In this document: piece by piece, positions 1 to 8,649 of the stretch
Layout: each line of letters begins with the position of its first letter
Position numbering within the stretch: the stretch's first letter is position 1
From: Clostridiales bacterium
GTDB taxonomy: Bacteria > Bacillota > Clostridia > Oscillospirales > CAG-272
Length of the DNA: 53,181 nt
Assembly (NCBI GenBank): GCA_022800625.1
Contig: JAAWQR010000013.1
Location: forward strand, 1 to 53,181
Direction: 5' to 3'
Made by a program: the position numbers and the translations under genes
Notes under the pieces: generated by a model
The model's input: the letters and a program-made list of their open reading frames with translations, nothing else
What the model was told of the DNA's origin: nothing
Database searches by the model: none

Positions 1-133
1 TACAAATAACATTATACCATTTTTTCTTAGGAAAATAACGCTTTAAAATTCAAAGTCGGAGTAAGATTTTTATATTTTGTCTTCGGCTGATATCTCATAA
101 TACAGATGTACGGCGCGGAAAGGTTATTTTATT

Positions 134-430
134 ATGAACAAAAGATTAATTGCTCCGGGTATTGCCATTTTAGAAGAAAGGACAGAGTCGTTCGGAGAAA
201 AATATACCTTAAAATATATTCTCTTCGGCTCAGTAGGCGAAACCGAAGAACAAACGGTATATTCAATATTCGCTGCTAAAAAACAAGGCAATATCGAAAA
301 GTCCACGGACTTTGTATATGATGCTGTGAGAGACGCTTCGAGCGCGCACAAAATATTTACTCTTCTTGCCGAAGGACTCGTCACTCCGATCACATTAAGA
401 GATGTAATCGAGGACTTCATATCAGAATAA
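134..430 (+). CDS. Small DUF6514-like protein
   Basis: A 98-residue soluble protein of unknown function. The order of elements, an N-terminal beta-rich half (LKYILFGSVGE, VYSIFAAKK) followed by a helical C-terminus with TLLAEGLVTPITLRDVIEDF, resembles the small clostridial family DUF6514, whose members end in a similar 'V-T-P-x-x-L-x-D-V-I-E-D' stretch. That family match is from memory and not tested. A GGAAAGG ribosome site lies about 10 bases before the ATG, and a strong terminator follows the stop, so it is a single-gene unit. There are no cysteines, signal peptide or membrane helices. No function can be assigned from the context. Confidence 0.6.
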   Translation: MNKRLIAPGIAILEERTESFGEKYTLKYILFGSVGETEEQTVYSIFAAKKQGNIEKSTDFVYDAVRDASSAHKIFTLLAEGLVTPITLRDVIEDFISE

Positions 431-456
431 TACTTCTGAATTTTTTAATATTCTAA

Positions 457-490
457 ACGCCTGCTGAAATATCATCAGGCGTATTTTTCT
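457..490 (+). terminator. Intrinsic terminator after the DUF6514-like gene
   Basis: ACGCCTG-TG and its complement CA-CAGGCGT form a stem with one mismatch around a short A/T loop. The stem is followed by ATTTTTCTT. Confidence 0.8.
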
Positions 491-494
491 TAAT

Positions 495-523
495 TTGACA
501 AATTATAAGTATTTTGCTATAAT
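495..523 (+). promoter_or_regulatory. Promoter of comEC
   Basis: Consensus -35 TTGACA at 495-500 and -10 TATAAT at 518-523 with a 17-base spacer. The comEC start codon lies 38 bases downstream. Confidence 0.8.
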
Positions 524-561
524 TTTCACAGATATAAAATCGTATTTCGGAGAAAATTGCG

Positions 562-2841
562 ATGAGTACGGAAAAACGCCCTGTAATTCTCTTAAAGCGT
601 CCGCTTTTTGCAGTGTGCGGCACATTCTTTTTATCATCTGTTTTGTTCAGCAATACCCAAGCTTATGTAAAATCAGGACTTGCGTCGGCGGCAATTACGG
701 TATGTATATTTCTTTACGTATTGAAGTGTATAGGAAAAATACGTAAAGAAACCGTATCAGCTCTCGCTGCTTTTCTGGTATCCGCAGCAGCGGCTTTGCT
801 GTTTTCACTTCTCCTTATAAACTTGCCTTTATACCGAACCGAAAAATTTTATAATACAACCGTCGAATGCGATGCGGTGATAGAGAATGTTAGAGGCACG
901 TCATCATACTACGGATATTATACGGCTGATATCAGACCGAACGGAGAAAACCGCAGTATCCGTGTTTTGCTTTCTTTTCCTGACGGCAGCTGCGAAGTCG
1001 GCGATATTCTACATGGATATGTCAGCATTTCGGCCCTTGACGGAAGCGACTTTGGCGGCAACAGGCTCTCACTTCTTTCCGACGGAATATTTTCAGTCGG
1101 TGAGAGCGAGGATATGAAATATATCGGACGTGATAACAGCTTTTCTGTAAGACGGTTCTTTTCAAAAATAAACAGTAAGTTATCCTCGGTACTTATCACA
1201 AACCTGCATGAGGGCGGCGCGCTTTCCTGCGCAGTTCTGTTAGGGAATAAATCATATCTTGACAATTCCGTAAGGCGTGACTTTTCCCGACTCGGAATAT
1301 CTCATCTTACCGCTGTAAGCGGACTCCATCTTTCCGTGATATGCTCATTCGCTGAAATGCTGCTGAAAAGATTCCGCATTAAGAACTCAGCACAAAAGCC
1401 GCTGATGACAGCGTTAATTCTGCTTTATATGGGAATCACGGGATTTTCGGTATCTGTCATGAGATCGGGAATCATGAATATCATGCGCCTGACGGCGGAC
1501 TTATTCGGCAGAAGCTCTGATTCTGAGACGTCACTGACATTTTCCGCATGTGCTGTCTTGATATTTAACCCTTGCTCGGTATATGACGCGGGACTTTTAC
1601 TGTCTGTTCTCTCCGCATATGCGTGCATAGTCTATTCTTCCTTTGCCGCAAAGCATTTTTCAAATCGCATTCCGAAAATTTTATGCACCGTGCGCGACGG
1701 ATTCCTGATGACGCTTCTCATTACGGCATGTACTCTTCCCGTCATGTGGGAAAGGTTCGGTTCTGTTTCGGTTGTTTCACCGATATCAAACCTAATATTT
1801 ATCCCCATAATGACCGTTTTCCTTTATATTTCCGCCATTTATCTGATCTTGTGTATGGCGGGTCTCGGATCTTTGCTGACTCCTGTATCATATTTGCTGA
1901 ATGCCGTATCTGAAGCAATATGCTCTGCCGCCCGTCTCGGGAGTTTATTTCACGGAATAAACGTATCACTTAATATACGCGGCGTCGGAATATTTATAAT
2001 TCTCTTATCCGCATCCGTTATAATTATGCCTCAGCTTACAGGCAAGGCAAAACGCACGGCATACGTTACAGCCATGCTCGGAGCGCTCGGTATTGCGGCG
2101 CTTCTGGCAACGAGAAGCATAATATATTCGGGCACAGGAGAGATCGTCTACAATAACAGCGGAAAGAACGACGGATTTGTATTCAGAATCGGAACTAAAT
2201 ACGTAATCGCCGACGTCTCCGACGGTTCATACAGCTTTTTGAGAAAGCTCAACTCAGCTGCTGAGGAAAACGGCGCTGCGGAAATAGATACTCTTATTTT
2301 TACGCATTATCATATGAAGCATATATCAGCTCTGAATTCGTTTTCAGGTCGCGTTATGCTCAGGCATGTTATGCTTCCGTATCCCGAAAATGATAAGGAT
2401 ATGTCTGTTTTTGACGAGCTGTGCCGTATCCTTGAGAAACAAAACATAGAATGCAGCTTTTATCTTCGCCGCAGCGGAGAGTGCGCTGAATTATGCGGAA
2501 TGAGCTTCGGATTTTTCGATCATACAGAGGTCAAACGCTCGACTCATCCGATAATATCCTTCACCGCACAGCTCGGAGAGTGCAAGATAACATATTTGGG
2601 CGGCTCGTTCAATGAGGGTGTAATCGATGAAGAAGAGCTCATGTCAAGCGATACCGCGTTTTTCGGCGCACATTCTCCGAAATATAAAACTCCCGTAAGC
2701 TGCGCTGTCGGAGGAACCTCGGTAATATCAAAAAACGCGTCGGCAGAAGCTGATTTTACAGGATGTATATTCGGAGGAGATACAGTAAAACTCGAAGAAA
2801 ACGGGAACTATACAATTCGCAGGATCAGGCTTTCCGAATAA
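562..2841 (+). CDS. comEC: ComEC/Rec2 DNA-uptake channel
   Basis: A 759-residue polytopic membrane protein, the usual length for ComEC, which carries single-stranded transforming DNA across the cytoplasmic membrane. The N-terminus has about three membrane helices, then an extracellular OB-like region (about residues 85-190). The competence domain, with the motif LTAVSGLHLSVI near residue 250, is followed by a run of hydrophobic helices. The C-terminal third (from about residue 525) corresponds to the metallo-beta-lactamase-like domain. In that domain the usual H-x-H-x-D-H is H582-Y-H584-M-K586-H587, so the metal-binding Asp is Lys. The upstream acidic D-x-G loop also reads IADVSDG. The domain may therefore not be a working nuclease. 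No comEA precedes it. It has its own promoter and no clear terminator before rpsF. Confidence 0.9.
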   Translation: MSTEKRPVILLKRPLFAVCGTFFLSSVLFSNTQAYVKSGLASAAITVCIFLYVLKCIGKIRKETVSALAAFLVSAAAALLFSLLLINLPLYRTEKFYNTTVECDAVIENVRGTSSYYGYYTADIRPNGENRSIRVLLSFPDGSCEVGDILHGYVSISALDGSDFGGNRLSLLSDGIFSVGESEDMKYIGRDNSFSVRRFFSKINSKLSSVLITNLHEGGALSCAVLLGNKSYLDNSVRRDFSRLGISHLTAVSGLHLSVICSFAEMLLKRFRIKNSAQKPLMTALILLYMGITGFSVSVMRSGIMNIMRLTADLFGRSSDSETSLTFSACAVLIFNPCSVYDAGLLLSVLSAYACIVYSSFAAKHFSNRIPKILCTVRDGFLMTLLITACTLPVMWERFGSVSVVSPISNLIFIPIMTVFLYISAIYLILCMAGLGSLLTPVSYLLNAVSEAICSAARLGSLFHGINVSLNIRGVGIFIILLSASVIIMPQLTGKAKRTAYVTAMLGALGIAALLATRSIIYSGTGEIVYNNSGKNDGFVFRIGTKYVIADVSDGSYSFLRKLNSAAEENGAAEIDTLIFTHYHMKHISALNSFSGRVMLRHVMLPYPENDKDMSVFDELCRILEKQNIECSFYLRRSGECAELCGMSFGFFDHTEVKRSTHPIISFTAQLGECKITYLGGSFNEGVIDEEELMSSDTAFFGAHSPKYKTPVSCAVGGTSVISKNASAEADFTGCIFGGDTVKLEENGNYTIRRIRLSE

Positions 2842-2886
2842 AATCGTCCATGAGTGAAATTTATGCGTAAAATATCGCAATAAATA

Positions 2887-2915
2887 TTGACATACAGTGA
2901 AAACTGTGGTAAAAT
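2887..2915 (+). promoter_or_regulatory. Promoter of the rpsF-ssb-rpsR operon
   Basis: TTGACA at 2887-2892, a 17-base spacer and TAAAAT at 2910-2915. Confidence 0.8.
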
Positions 2916-2920
2916 AGTCG

Positions 2921-2993
2921 CTGAACGGTCTGTCAGGCCGTCTCTCTGCCGCTGAAAATTCTAAGCAGCGGTCTGAAGTCCATAGGGAGGTTA
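2921..2993 (+). promoter_or_regulatory. Structured 5' leader of rpsF, possible S6:S18 autoregulatory site
   Basis: The leader between the promoter and the GGGAGG ribosome site folds into an ACGG...CCGT hairpin and a CCGCTG...CAGCGG hairpin just before the ribosome site. Many bacteria regulate this operon by binding an S6:S18 complex to an mRNA leader. Assigning that role here rests on position and foldability only, since I did not match the published consensus base by base. Confidence 0.35.
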
Positions 2994-2998
2994 AAATT

Positions 2999-3292
2999 AT
3001 GGAAAAAGTAAAGAACTCTTATGAAACACTGTTCGTGATTTCACCTGATCTTTCCGAAGAAGATACAAAAGCTCTTATCGGTAAGTTTACAGCTCTTATC
3101 GCGGATAACGGAGAACTGGGTGAGGTTGACGAATGGGGTCGCCGCAGACTTGCATATCCCATCAATTACAAGACTGAGGGTTACTATGTTCTCGTAAACT
3201 TTGAGTCAGCGCCAGAGTTCCCCGCTGAGCTTGAAAGAATTTACAACATTACAGACGGCATTCTCAGAGCTATCGTTGTACGTCACGAGTAA
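2999..3292 (+). CDS. rpsF: 30S ribosomal protein S6
   Basis: A 97-residue protein of typical S6 length. It binds S18 and the central domain of 16S rRNA in the small-subunit platform. The family signature is clear: N-terminal YETLFVISPDL, then VDEWGRRRLAYPI and YYVLVNFE. A GGGAGG site lies 8 bases before the ATG. It is the first gene of the conserved rpsF-ssb-rpsR operon, 30 bases before ssb. Confidence 0.97.
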   Translation: MEKVKNSYETLFVISPDLSEEDTKALIGKFTALIADNGELGEVDEWGRRRLAYPINYKTEGYYVLVNFESAPEFPAELERIYNITDGILRAIVVRHE

Positions 3293-3322
3293 TACAGACG
3301 TTTAAAAAGGAGAAAACAGGTT

Positions 3323-3829
3323 ATGGCTAACTTTAATTTTAATAAGGTTATTTTGGGCGGTCGCTTAACCGCTGACCCGGAGCTTAAAACAACTACGTCC
3401 GGCTTGCCTGTGACTTCGTTTACGGTAGCTGTAAACAGACGATTCGGCGGACGCAGTGAAAACGGACAGCCTCAGACTGATTTTATCAACTGTACGGCTT
3501 GGCGTCAGACCGCTGAATTTATTACACGTTATTTCAGAAAAGCAAGCTCCATATGCGTTGTGGGAACAATTCAGGTAAGATCATGGACTGACGCGCAGGG
3601 CGCAAAGCGCTATGCCACCGAGGTCGTGGTCGATGAAGCCATGTTTGTCGATTCTAAGGGTGAAAATCCGTCGGCTGCACAGGCAGGATTCTCTCAGAGT
3701 GCGCCTTCATCGTATATGCCCGAGGGGTATACCTCATACGGAGACGGAGCGGCTCCCGCATACAGTCAGGGACAGGCGGCAGCTCCCAAATTTGAAGAAA
3801 TAACCGATGACGACGACCTTCCGTTCTGA
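3323..3829 (+). CDS. ssb: Single-stranded DNA-binding protein
   Basis: A 168-residue SSB that coats single-stranded DNA during replication, repair and recombination. Residues 1-110 form the OB fold ([40 protein letters not shown]). A Gly/Ala/Ser/Tyr-rich flexible linker follows. The protein ends in the acidic tip [11 protein letters not shown], which recruits partner proteins. It sits between rpsF and rpsR and has an AAAGGAG ribosome site. Confidence 0.97.
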   Translation: MANFNFNKVILGGRLTADPELKTTTSGLPVTSFTVAVNRRFGGRSENGQPQTDFINCTAWRQTAEFITRYFRKASSICVVGTIQVRSWTDAQGAKRYATEVVVDEAMFVDSKGENPSAAQAGFSQSAPSSYMPEGYTSYGDGAAPAYSQGQAAAPKFEEITDDDDLPF

Positions 3830-3879
3830 TTTCTGAAGGCGTCCCGATAACAAGTTTAAGAAAGGTATGGTTCATACTT

Positions 3880-4215
3880 ATGGAAAATGAAATAAAGGAA
3901 ACCGCAGCTGTTGAAACAAATGCTGCTCCCGAGGCTGCAGCCTCTGCAAAACCCGAAAGAACCGAACGTTCAGAGAGACCCGCAAGACCGGCTCAGAAGA
4001 ACAACCGCAGAAGAAGAAAAGTTTGCGCTTTCTGCGTAGACAAGATCGACAATATCGATTACAAGGATACAGTAAGACTCAGAAAGTACGTTTCCGAGAG
4101 AGCAAAGATCCTTCCCCGCCGTATATCAGGTACATGTGCAAAGCATCAGCGTCAGCTTACTCTCGCTATAAAGAGAGCACGCCACGTTGCGCTCATGCCT
4201 TATATCAGCGACTGA
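3880..4215 (+). CDS. rpsR: 30S ribosomal protein S18 with N-terminal extension
   Basis: S18 partners S6 in the 30S platform. The core (about residues 46-110) carries [17 protein letters not shown], then [16 protein letters not shown] and [12 protein letters not shown]. The protein has 111 residues against about 75-80 in most S18s. The excess is an Ala/Glu/Arg-rich N-terminal tail of about 45 residues. The CxxC pair and the later C-x-x-H make this a zinc-type (C+) S18. The start at 3880 follows AGAAAGG by 14 bases; an earlier ATG at 3867 is out of frame. Confidence 0.95.
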   Translation: MENEIKETAAVETNAAPEAAASAKPERTERSERPARPAQKNNRRRRKVCAFCVDKIDNIDYKDTVRLRKYVSERAKILPRRISGTCAKHQRQLTLAIKRARHVALMPYISD

Positions 4216-4230
4216 TTATACAAATTCCTA

Positions 4231-4264
4231 CAGCCGTCTTCCTTCGGGACAGGCGGCTTTTTTA
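4231..4264 (+). terminator. Terminator of the rpsF-ssb-rpsR operon
   Basis: AGCCG-CT and its complement flank a TTCG-capped loop, followed by six T residues. Confidence 0.85.
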
Positions 4265-4355
4265 TGTCTTTTAGGTCGCACGGATTAATTTTTAAATATG
4301 TAAACCCAAGCGTAGTTTTAAATTGTTTCCGTCAGGTTAAATTCGCAAAAAAATG

Positions 4356-4384
4356 TTGTTATAAAAGCAAAAATGTGATATAAT
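4356..4384 (+). promoter_or_regulatory. Promoter of the apgM-led gene run
   Basis: TTGTTA at 4356-4361, a 17-base spacer and TATAAT at 4379-4384. It lies 78 bases before the apgM start. Confidence 0.7.
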
Positions 4385-4461
4385 CAATGTCAGCGGAATT
4401 ATCACTGAAAAATCACCGCAACGCTGAAAATTACATGTTTAGGAAAGGACTTTTTTAAGTC

Positions 4462-5676
4462 ATGAAATATCTTGTTCTTATTCCCGACGGTATGGCAGAC
4501 CGTCCGAGCGAAAAGCTGGGCGGAAAAACTCCCATGCAGATAGCAGACAAAACCACAATGGACGCGCTTGCCGCACGTTCTCTTTGCGGAACGGTTCTTA
4601 ATGTTCCCGCTGAAATGGTGCCTGAGAGCGATACTGCAAATCTTGCAATTATGTCATACGATCCGAGAAAATATTCAAAGGGACGTTCCCCGCTTGAAGC
4701 TGTCAGTCTCGGAATCAAGCTCGGCGACAATGATACAGCTATCCGCTGCAACCTCGTTACCGTATCCGAAGACGAGGATAAATACGAAGACAGAATAATG
4801 ATCGATCACAGCGCCGATGAGATTACGACTGAGGAAGCAGATGAGCTTTGCGCCGCTCTCAATGAGGCCTTGCCTATGGATGGCAGACATCTGTACACAG
4901 GCGTAAGCTATCGCCACTGCCTAATATGGGATGGAGCTGACTCAACATATGATTTTGCACGTCCTCATGATATCATAGGTCAGAGAATCGGCGGTTATCT
5001 TCCGTCAGAGGACAACGGAGGCAAGGAATTCCTTGAATTTATGCGTCGCGGATATGACATTCTGAAGGATCACCCCGTTAATGCCCGCCGCCGAGCAGAG
5101 GGCAAGCATCCTGCAAATTCACCGTGGCTTTGGAGTCCCGGTCAAAATCCCTCTCTTCCCTCATTTTCGGAAAAGTGGGGAATTTCGGCAGCCGTAGTTT
5201 CTGCTGTCGATCTGATAAAGGGAATCGGCATTTGTGCGGGAATGGAAGTAATCGATGTACCGGGAGCTACAGGCAACTATTCAACTAATTACACCGGGAA
5301 GGCAAACGCTGCCATAGACGCTTTCAAGCGCGGAACGGAATTCGTATATGTTCACGTTGAAGCGCCGGATGAGTGCGGTCACAGAGGAGAATACGATACC
5401 AAGCCTCTTGCAATCGAAAAGATAGACAGCCTTATTTTGAAGCCTGTCCTTGAATATCTTGAAAACTGCGGAGACGATTTTAAAATCATGGTTCTTCCTG
5501 ATCATCCGACACCTCTTGATATTCGTACTCACTCACACGAACCTGTGCCGTTCTTTATATACGATCCGGCAAATACTACCGAGGGTGTTTCTCATTTCAC
5601 TGAGGACGAGTGCTCTGCACGGGAGCTTTATATTCCCGACGGCAGTGAGCTGCTCTCAAAACTCATAGTAAAATAA
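4462..5676 (+). CDS. apgM: Cofactor-independent phosphoglycerate mutase, archaeal/ApgM type
   Basis: A 404-residue enzyme of the alkaline-phosphatase superfamily that interconverts 3- and 2-phosphoglycerate in glycolysis. The N-terminus YLVLIPDGMADRP carries the first metal-binding Asp. ESDTANLAIMSYDP holds the phosphorylated-serine region typical of ApgM, and MVLPDHPTPLDIRTHSHEP near the C-terminus supplies the metal-binding Asp/His set. The length is normal for ApgM (about 400) and shorter than GpmI (about 510). The start follows AGGAAAGG at 13 bases. It probably leads a long co-directional operon with lepB, rbgA and rnhB. Some homologues are annotated as homoserine kinase-like, but the catalytic core here fits the mutase. 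Confidence 0.9.
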   Translation: MKYLVLIPDGMADRPSEKLGGKTPMQIADKTTMDALAARSLCGTVLNVPAEMVPESDTANLAIMSYDPRKYSKGRSPLEAVSLGIKLGDNDTAIRCNLVTVSEDEDKYEDRIMIDHSADEITTEEADELCAALNEALPMDGRHLYTGVSYRHCLIWDGADSTYDFARPHDIIGQRIGGYLPSEDNGGKEFLEFMRRGYDILKDHPVNARRRAEGKHPANSPWLWSPGQNPSLPSFSEKWGISAAVVSAVDLIKGIGICAGMEVIDVPGATGNYSTNYTGKANAAIDAFKRGTEFVYVHVEAPDECGHRGEYDTKPLAIEKIDSLILKPVLEYLENCGDDFKIMVLPDHPTPLDIRTHSHEPVPFFIYDPANTTEGVSHFTEDECSARELYIPDGSELLSKLIVK

Positions 5677-5712
5677 TATCTTAATACAGCATATAGCGGT
5701 TTTTACCGCAGA

Positions 5713-6489
5713 ATGGATACTGATATGGAAAACATGGACAATAATAATTATCCCTCGCTTGAAGACACAGCCTCTGAAGTATCCCGTGATAAAGATACGG
5801 AAGAGCAGCTTCCCAAGATTGATGATACGAACACAGAATCACCGATTTCTTCCGAGCCGGAAAACCTGATCTATGCCGATGATTCTTACGACTCCGACAT
5901 GTGGCAGGACAATCTTCAGATAGAGAAAGAACCTGCAGGTTCAAAGCTTCGCTCTGTATTTGAATTTTTTGAAATGCTTGCGATCGTAACCGTGTCTATC
6001 ATACTTTGCTTCACATTTATATTCAGACTGAATATTGTCGAAGGACCGTCAATGGAGGATACCCTTTATACAGGCGAATACCTTATGGTATCCGATCTCC
6101 TATACACTCCGAAAAGAGGAGACATTGTGGTAATTCAGGATATGACAGCGATACAGTACACAGAGCCGATAGTTAAAAGAGTAATAGCAACGAGCGGACA
6201 GACTGTTGATATTGATTTTGACACATGGACCGTCACTGTAGACGGAGAAGTTGTCGATGAATCGGAATATATCACCCTGAGAGATGACGCTTTATTAACT
6301 TCAGATTTTAAATATCCTATCACTGTGGATGAAGGTTGTGTCTTTGTAATGGGTGACAACAGAAATCACTCTGCCGACAGCAGAATAGTTGAAATAGGTC
6401 AAATTGATGAAAGATGCGTTGTGGGAAAAGTATATATGCGCATCGCTCCGCTTAACAGATTCACGGTGTTCAAAAATCCCACCGACTGA
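5713..6489 (+). CDS. lepB: Signal peptidase I
   Basis: A 258-residue type I signal peptidase that removes signal peptides on the outer face of the membrane. A very acidic cytoplasmic N-terminal tail of about 75 residues precedes a single membrane helix (AIVTVSIILCFTFIFRL). The catalytic Ser lies in VEGPSMEDTLYTGEY and the general-base Lys in EPIVKRVIAT. The box MGDNRNHSADSR completes the S26 signature. The long acidic tail is unusual compared with about 20 residues in the Bacillus Sip proteins. The gene lies 36 bases after apgM, with a small GCGGT...ACCGC hairpin just before the start. The ribosome site is weak, so the exact N-terminus is uncertain. Confidence 0.93.
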   Translation: MDTDMENMDNNNYPSLEDTASEVSRDKDTEEQLPKIDDTNTESPISSEPENLIYADDSYDSDMWQDNLQIEKEPAGSKLRSVFEFFEMLAIVTVSIILCFTFIFRLNIVEGPSMEDTLYTGEYLMVSDLLYTPKRGDIVVIQDMTAIQYTEPIVKRVIATSGQTVDIDFDTWTVTVDGEVVDESEYITLRDDALLTSDFKYPITVDEGCVFVMGDNRNHSADSRIVEIGQIDERCVVGKVYMRIAPLNRFTVFKNPTD

Positions 6490-6521
6490 TAAACAATAAA
6501 TTCAGAAAGGCGGAATTTGAT

Positions 6522-7394
6522 ATGCCGTCACAAAATATACAGTGGTTCCCCGGGCACATGGCGAAAACCCGCCGTCTCATCAGCGAAAGCATTAAGCTTG
6601 TAGATATTGTGCTTGAGCTTCTTGACGCCCGAATTCCTCAAAGCTCAAAAAATCCCGAAATCGCGGCGCTGACAGCAAACAGACCAACGCTGACAATACT
6701 CAATAAATGTTCTGTTGCCGATACAAACGTAACCGAACAATGGATAGCGGCATACAAAAATGAAGGCAGACATGCCATCGCAGTTGACTGCATAACAGGC
6801 GAGGGTCTTAAAGGAATCGCGCCTGCCTGCCGTGAAATACTGAGCGAAAAGCTTGATAAATTTGCCGAGCGCGGAATGAGCGGACGAAAAATACGCGCGA
6901 TGATCGTCGGAATTCCGAACGTCGGAAAATCGTCTCTCGTAAATAAACTGAGCGGAGCTAAAAAAGCTAAGGTTGAGGACAGACCGGGCGTTACAATGTC
7001 AAAACAGTGGGTAACCACAAATATCGGAATCGAGCTTCTTGATATGCCGGGAATTCTCTGGCCGAAGTTTGAAGATGAAACAACAGGAGAGAATCTCGCT
7101 TTTACGGGAGCTATCAAGGACGCTGTTCTCGATACCGAAACACTTGCCGCAAAACTTTGCGACAGACTTTACAGAACCGCGCCCGACAAATTCTGCACAA
7201 GATATAAACTTGAAGAGGAAAAGCTTGCGGGAATGAAGCCATATGAACTGCTGAATACCGTTGCGAGAAAACGAGGTTTCCTTATCTCGGGCGGAGAACT
7301 TGATACAGAACGCGCCGCAGGCATCGTTCTCGATGAATTCCGTTCTGCTAAAATCGGTAATATTTCTCTTGAAATACCGACAGAGCGAGAATGA
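6522..7394 (+). CDS. rbgA: Ribosome biogenesis GTPase RbgA (YlqF)
   Basis: A 290-residue circularly permuted GTPase needed for late assembly of the 50S subunit. The G motifs appear in permuted order: G4 (TILNKCSVAD) comes first, then G1 (GIPNVGKSSLVN), G2 (PGVTMS) and G3 (LDMPGI). The N-terminal IQWFPGHMAKTRR is diagnostic for the YlqF branch. The ribosome site AGAAAGG is 11 bases upstream. It sits directly before rnhB, the same pairing as in Bacillus. Confidence 0.97.
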   Translation: MPSQNIQWFPGHMAKTRRLISESIKLVDIVLELLDARIPQSSKNPEIAALTANRPTLTILNKCSVADTNVTEQWIAAYKNEGRHAIAVDCITGEGLKGIAPACREILSEKLDKFAERGMSGRKIRAMIVGIPNVGKSSLVNKLSGAKKAKVEDRPGVTMSKQWVTTNIGIELLDMPGILWPKFEDETTGENLAFTGAIKDAVLDTETLAAKLCDRLYRTAPDKFCTRYKLEEEKLAGMKPYELLNTVARKRGFLISGGELDTERAAGIVLDEFRSAKIGNISLEIPTERE

Positions 7395-7403
7395 GGTGCG
7401 TAA

Positions 7404-8048
7404 ATGTTAGATTTCAGTTTTGACGACGTGTACCGTCATGACGGTGTGTCCGTTATCTGCGGACTTGATGAGGCAGGGAGAGGACCGCTTGCAGGTCCTG
7501 TTGTAGCAGGTGCATGTATTCTTCCGCAGGGAATCGTGATCGACGGACTTGACGACTCGAAAAAGCTGTCGGAGAAAAAGCGCGAAAAGTTATATGATAT
7601 TATAACAGAGTCAGCTCTGTCATGGGGAGTCGGTATTGCAACTCCCGAAGAAATCGACAATATCAATATTCTGGCGGCGTCTATGCTTGCAATGAGACGT
7701 GCATTTGAGGCGTCAGGAGCTAAAGCTGATCTGCTCCTCGTTGACGGCAACCGTACCGAAGGATTTACCCTTCCCGCGCAAGCGATAGTAGGCGGCGACG
7801 GAAAATCGCCGTCGATCGCAGCAGCATCTGTTATCGCAAAGGTAACAAGAGACCGCATGATGACAGAACTTGACAAAGAATATCCCGAATACGGCTTTGC
7901 AGGTCACAAAGGATATCCGACCAAGGCTCATAAGCTTGCAGTATATCTGCACGGTCCATCACCGTGTCACAGAAGATCATTTTTGAAATTTCTCGAACGC
8001 GACCGCGAAAAACTTGAAGCCGAAGCCGTAAGGCTCGGATATAAATGA
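7404..8048 (+). CDS. rnhB: Ribonuclease HII
   Basis: A 214-residue RNase HII, which nicks RNA in RNA-DNA hybrids and at misincorporated ribonucleotides. The catalytic DE pair is in CGLDEAGRGPLAGPVVAGA, another acidic residue is in LLVDGN, and IAAASVIAKVTRD carries the conserved Ser/Lys box. GFAGHKGYPTKAH is the C-terminal signature. The gene lies 9 bases after rbgA and is probably translationally linked to it. Confidence 0.97.
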   Translation: MLDFSFDDVYRHDGVSVICGLDEAGRGPLAGPVVAGACILPQGIVIDGLDDSKKLSEKKREKLYDIITESALSWGVGIATPEEIDNINILAASMLAMRRAFEASGAKADLLLVDGNRTEGFTLPAQAIVGGDGKSPSIAAASVIAKVTRDRMMTELDKEYPEYGFAGHKGYPTKAHKLAVYLHGPSPCHRRSFLKFLERDREKLEAEAVRLGYK

Positions 8049-8147
8049 TAATCTGCGGCAAAATCAACCTTTTTGCATATAATATTAAACAGGCGCTTAT
8101 CATCTTATACAGTATTACTTACTGAAAACCATGAAAGACCTTGTACT

Positions 8148-8540
8148 ATGAATAATCGCTTTTTCGGAAAACTCGGTGAGAGCTCTGCCGCCGAATATCT
8201 TGAGCAGAACGGTTTTACCATCATCGGACGTAATGTTTATGTCGGAAGATGCGAGATCGATATTATTGCCGAAGGGCACGGACTGCTCATTTTCGCCGAA
8301 GTAAAGACCAGACGGCAAAAGCCCGACATAAAAAATATCTACGGCAGACCTGCCGACGCTGTGAATCATTCAAAGCGAGCGCATATGACGGACGCTGTAA
8401 AACGGTATCTTTATGAAAACCGTGAAAATGTAAAGGATTTCCAGCCGAGAATGGATATAATCGAAGTATACTGTGATCCGAACTCGGAGGATTACCGTGT
8501 ACTCGACATCAAGCATTTTCCGAATGCTGTTCACAGATGA
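8148..8540 (+). CDS. yraN: YraN family (UPF0102) predicted nuclease-fold protein
   Basis: A 130-residue protein with a restriction-endonuclease-like fold. Its cellular role is poorly known. The motifs are GESSAAEYLEQNGF at the N-terminus, CEIDIIAEG with the catalytic-type E-x-D, and LIFAEVKTR with the E-x-K. All active-site residues of the fold are present. I chose the ATG at 8148 because the family starts just before that helix, although the frame is open upstream. It commonly follows rnhB, as here. Confidence 0.9.
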   Translation: MNNRFFGKLGESSAAEYLEQNGFTIIGRNVYVGRCEIDIIAEGHGLLIFAEVKTRRQKPDIKNIYGRPADAVNHSKRAHMTDAVKRYLYENRENVKDFQPRMDIIEVYCDPNSEDYRVLDIKHFPNAVHR

Positions 8541-8649
8541 TAAGCCGAGTTTTTCAGATATTTTGAAAAGGTTACATAAGTCCGGAAATAAAGTGAGCGG
8601 AAAGCTCATGTCATTTGTTTTCAGACAGCAGAAAGGCATGGTTATAATC

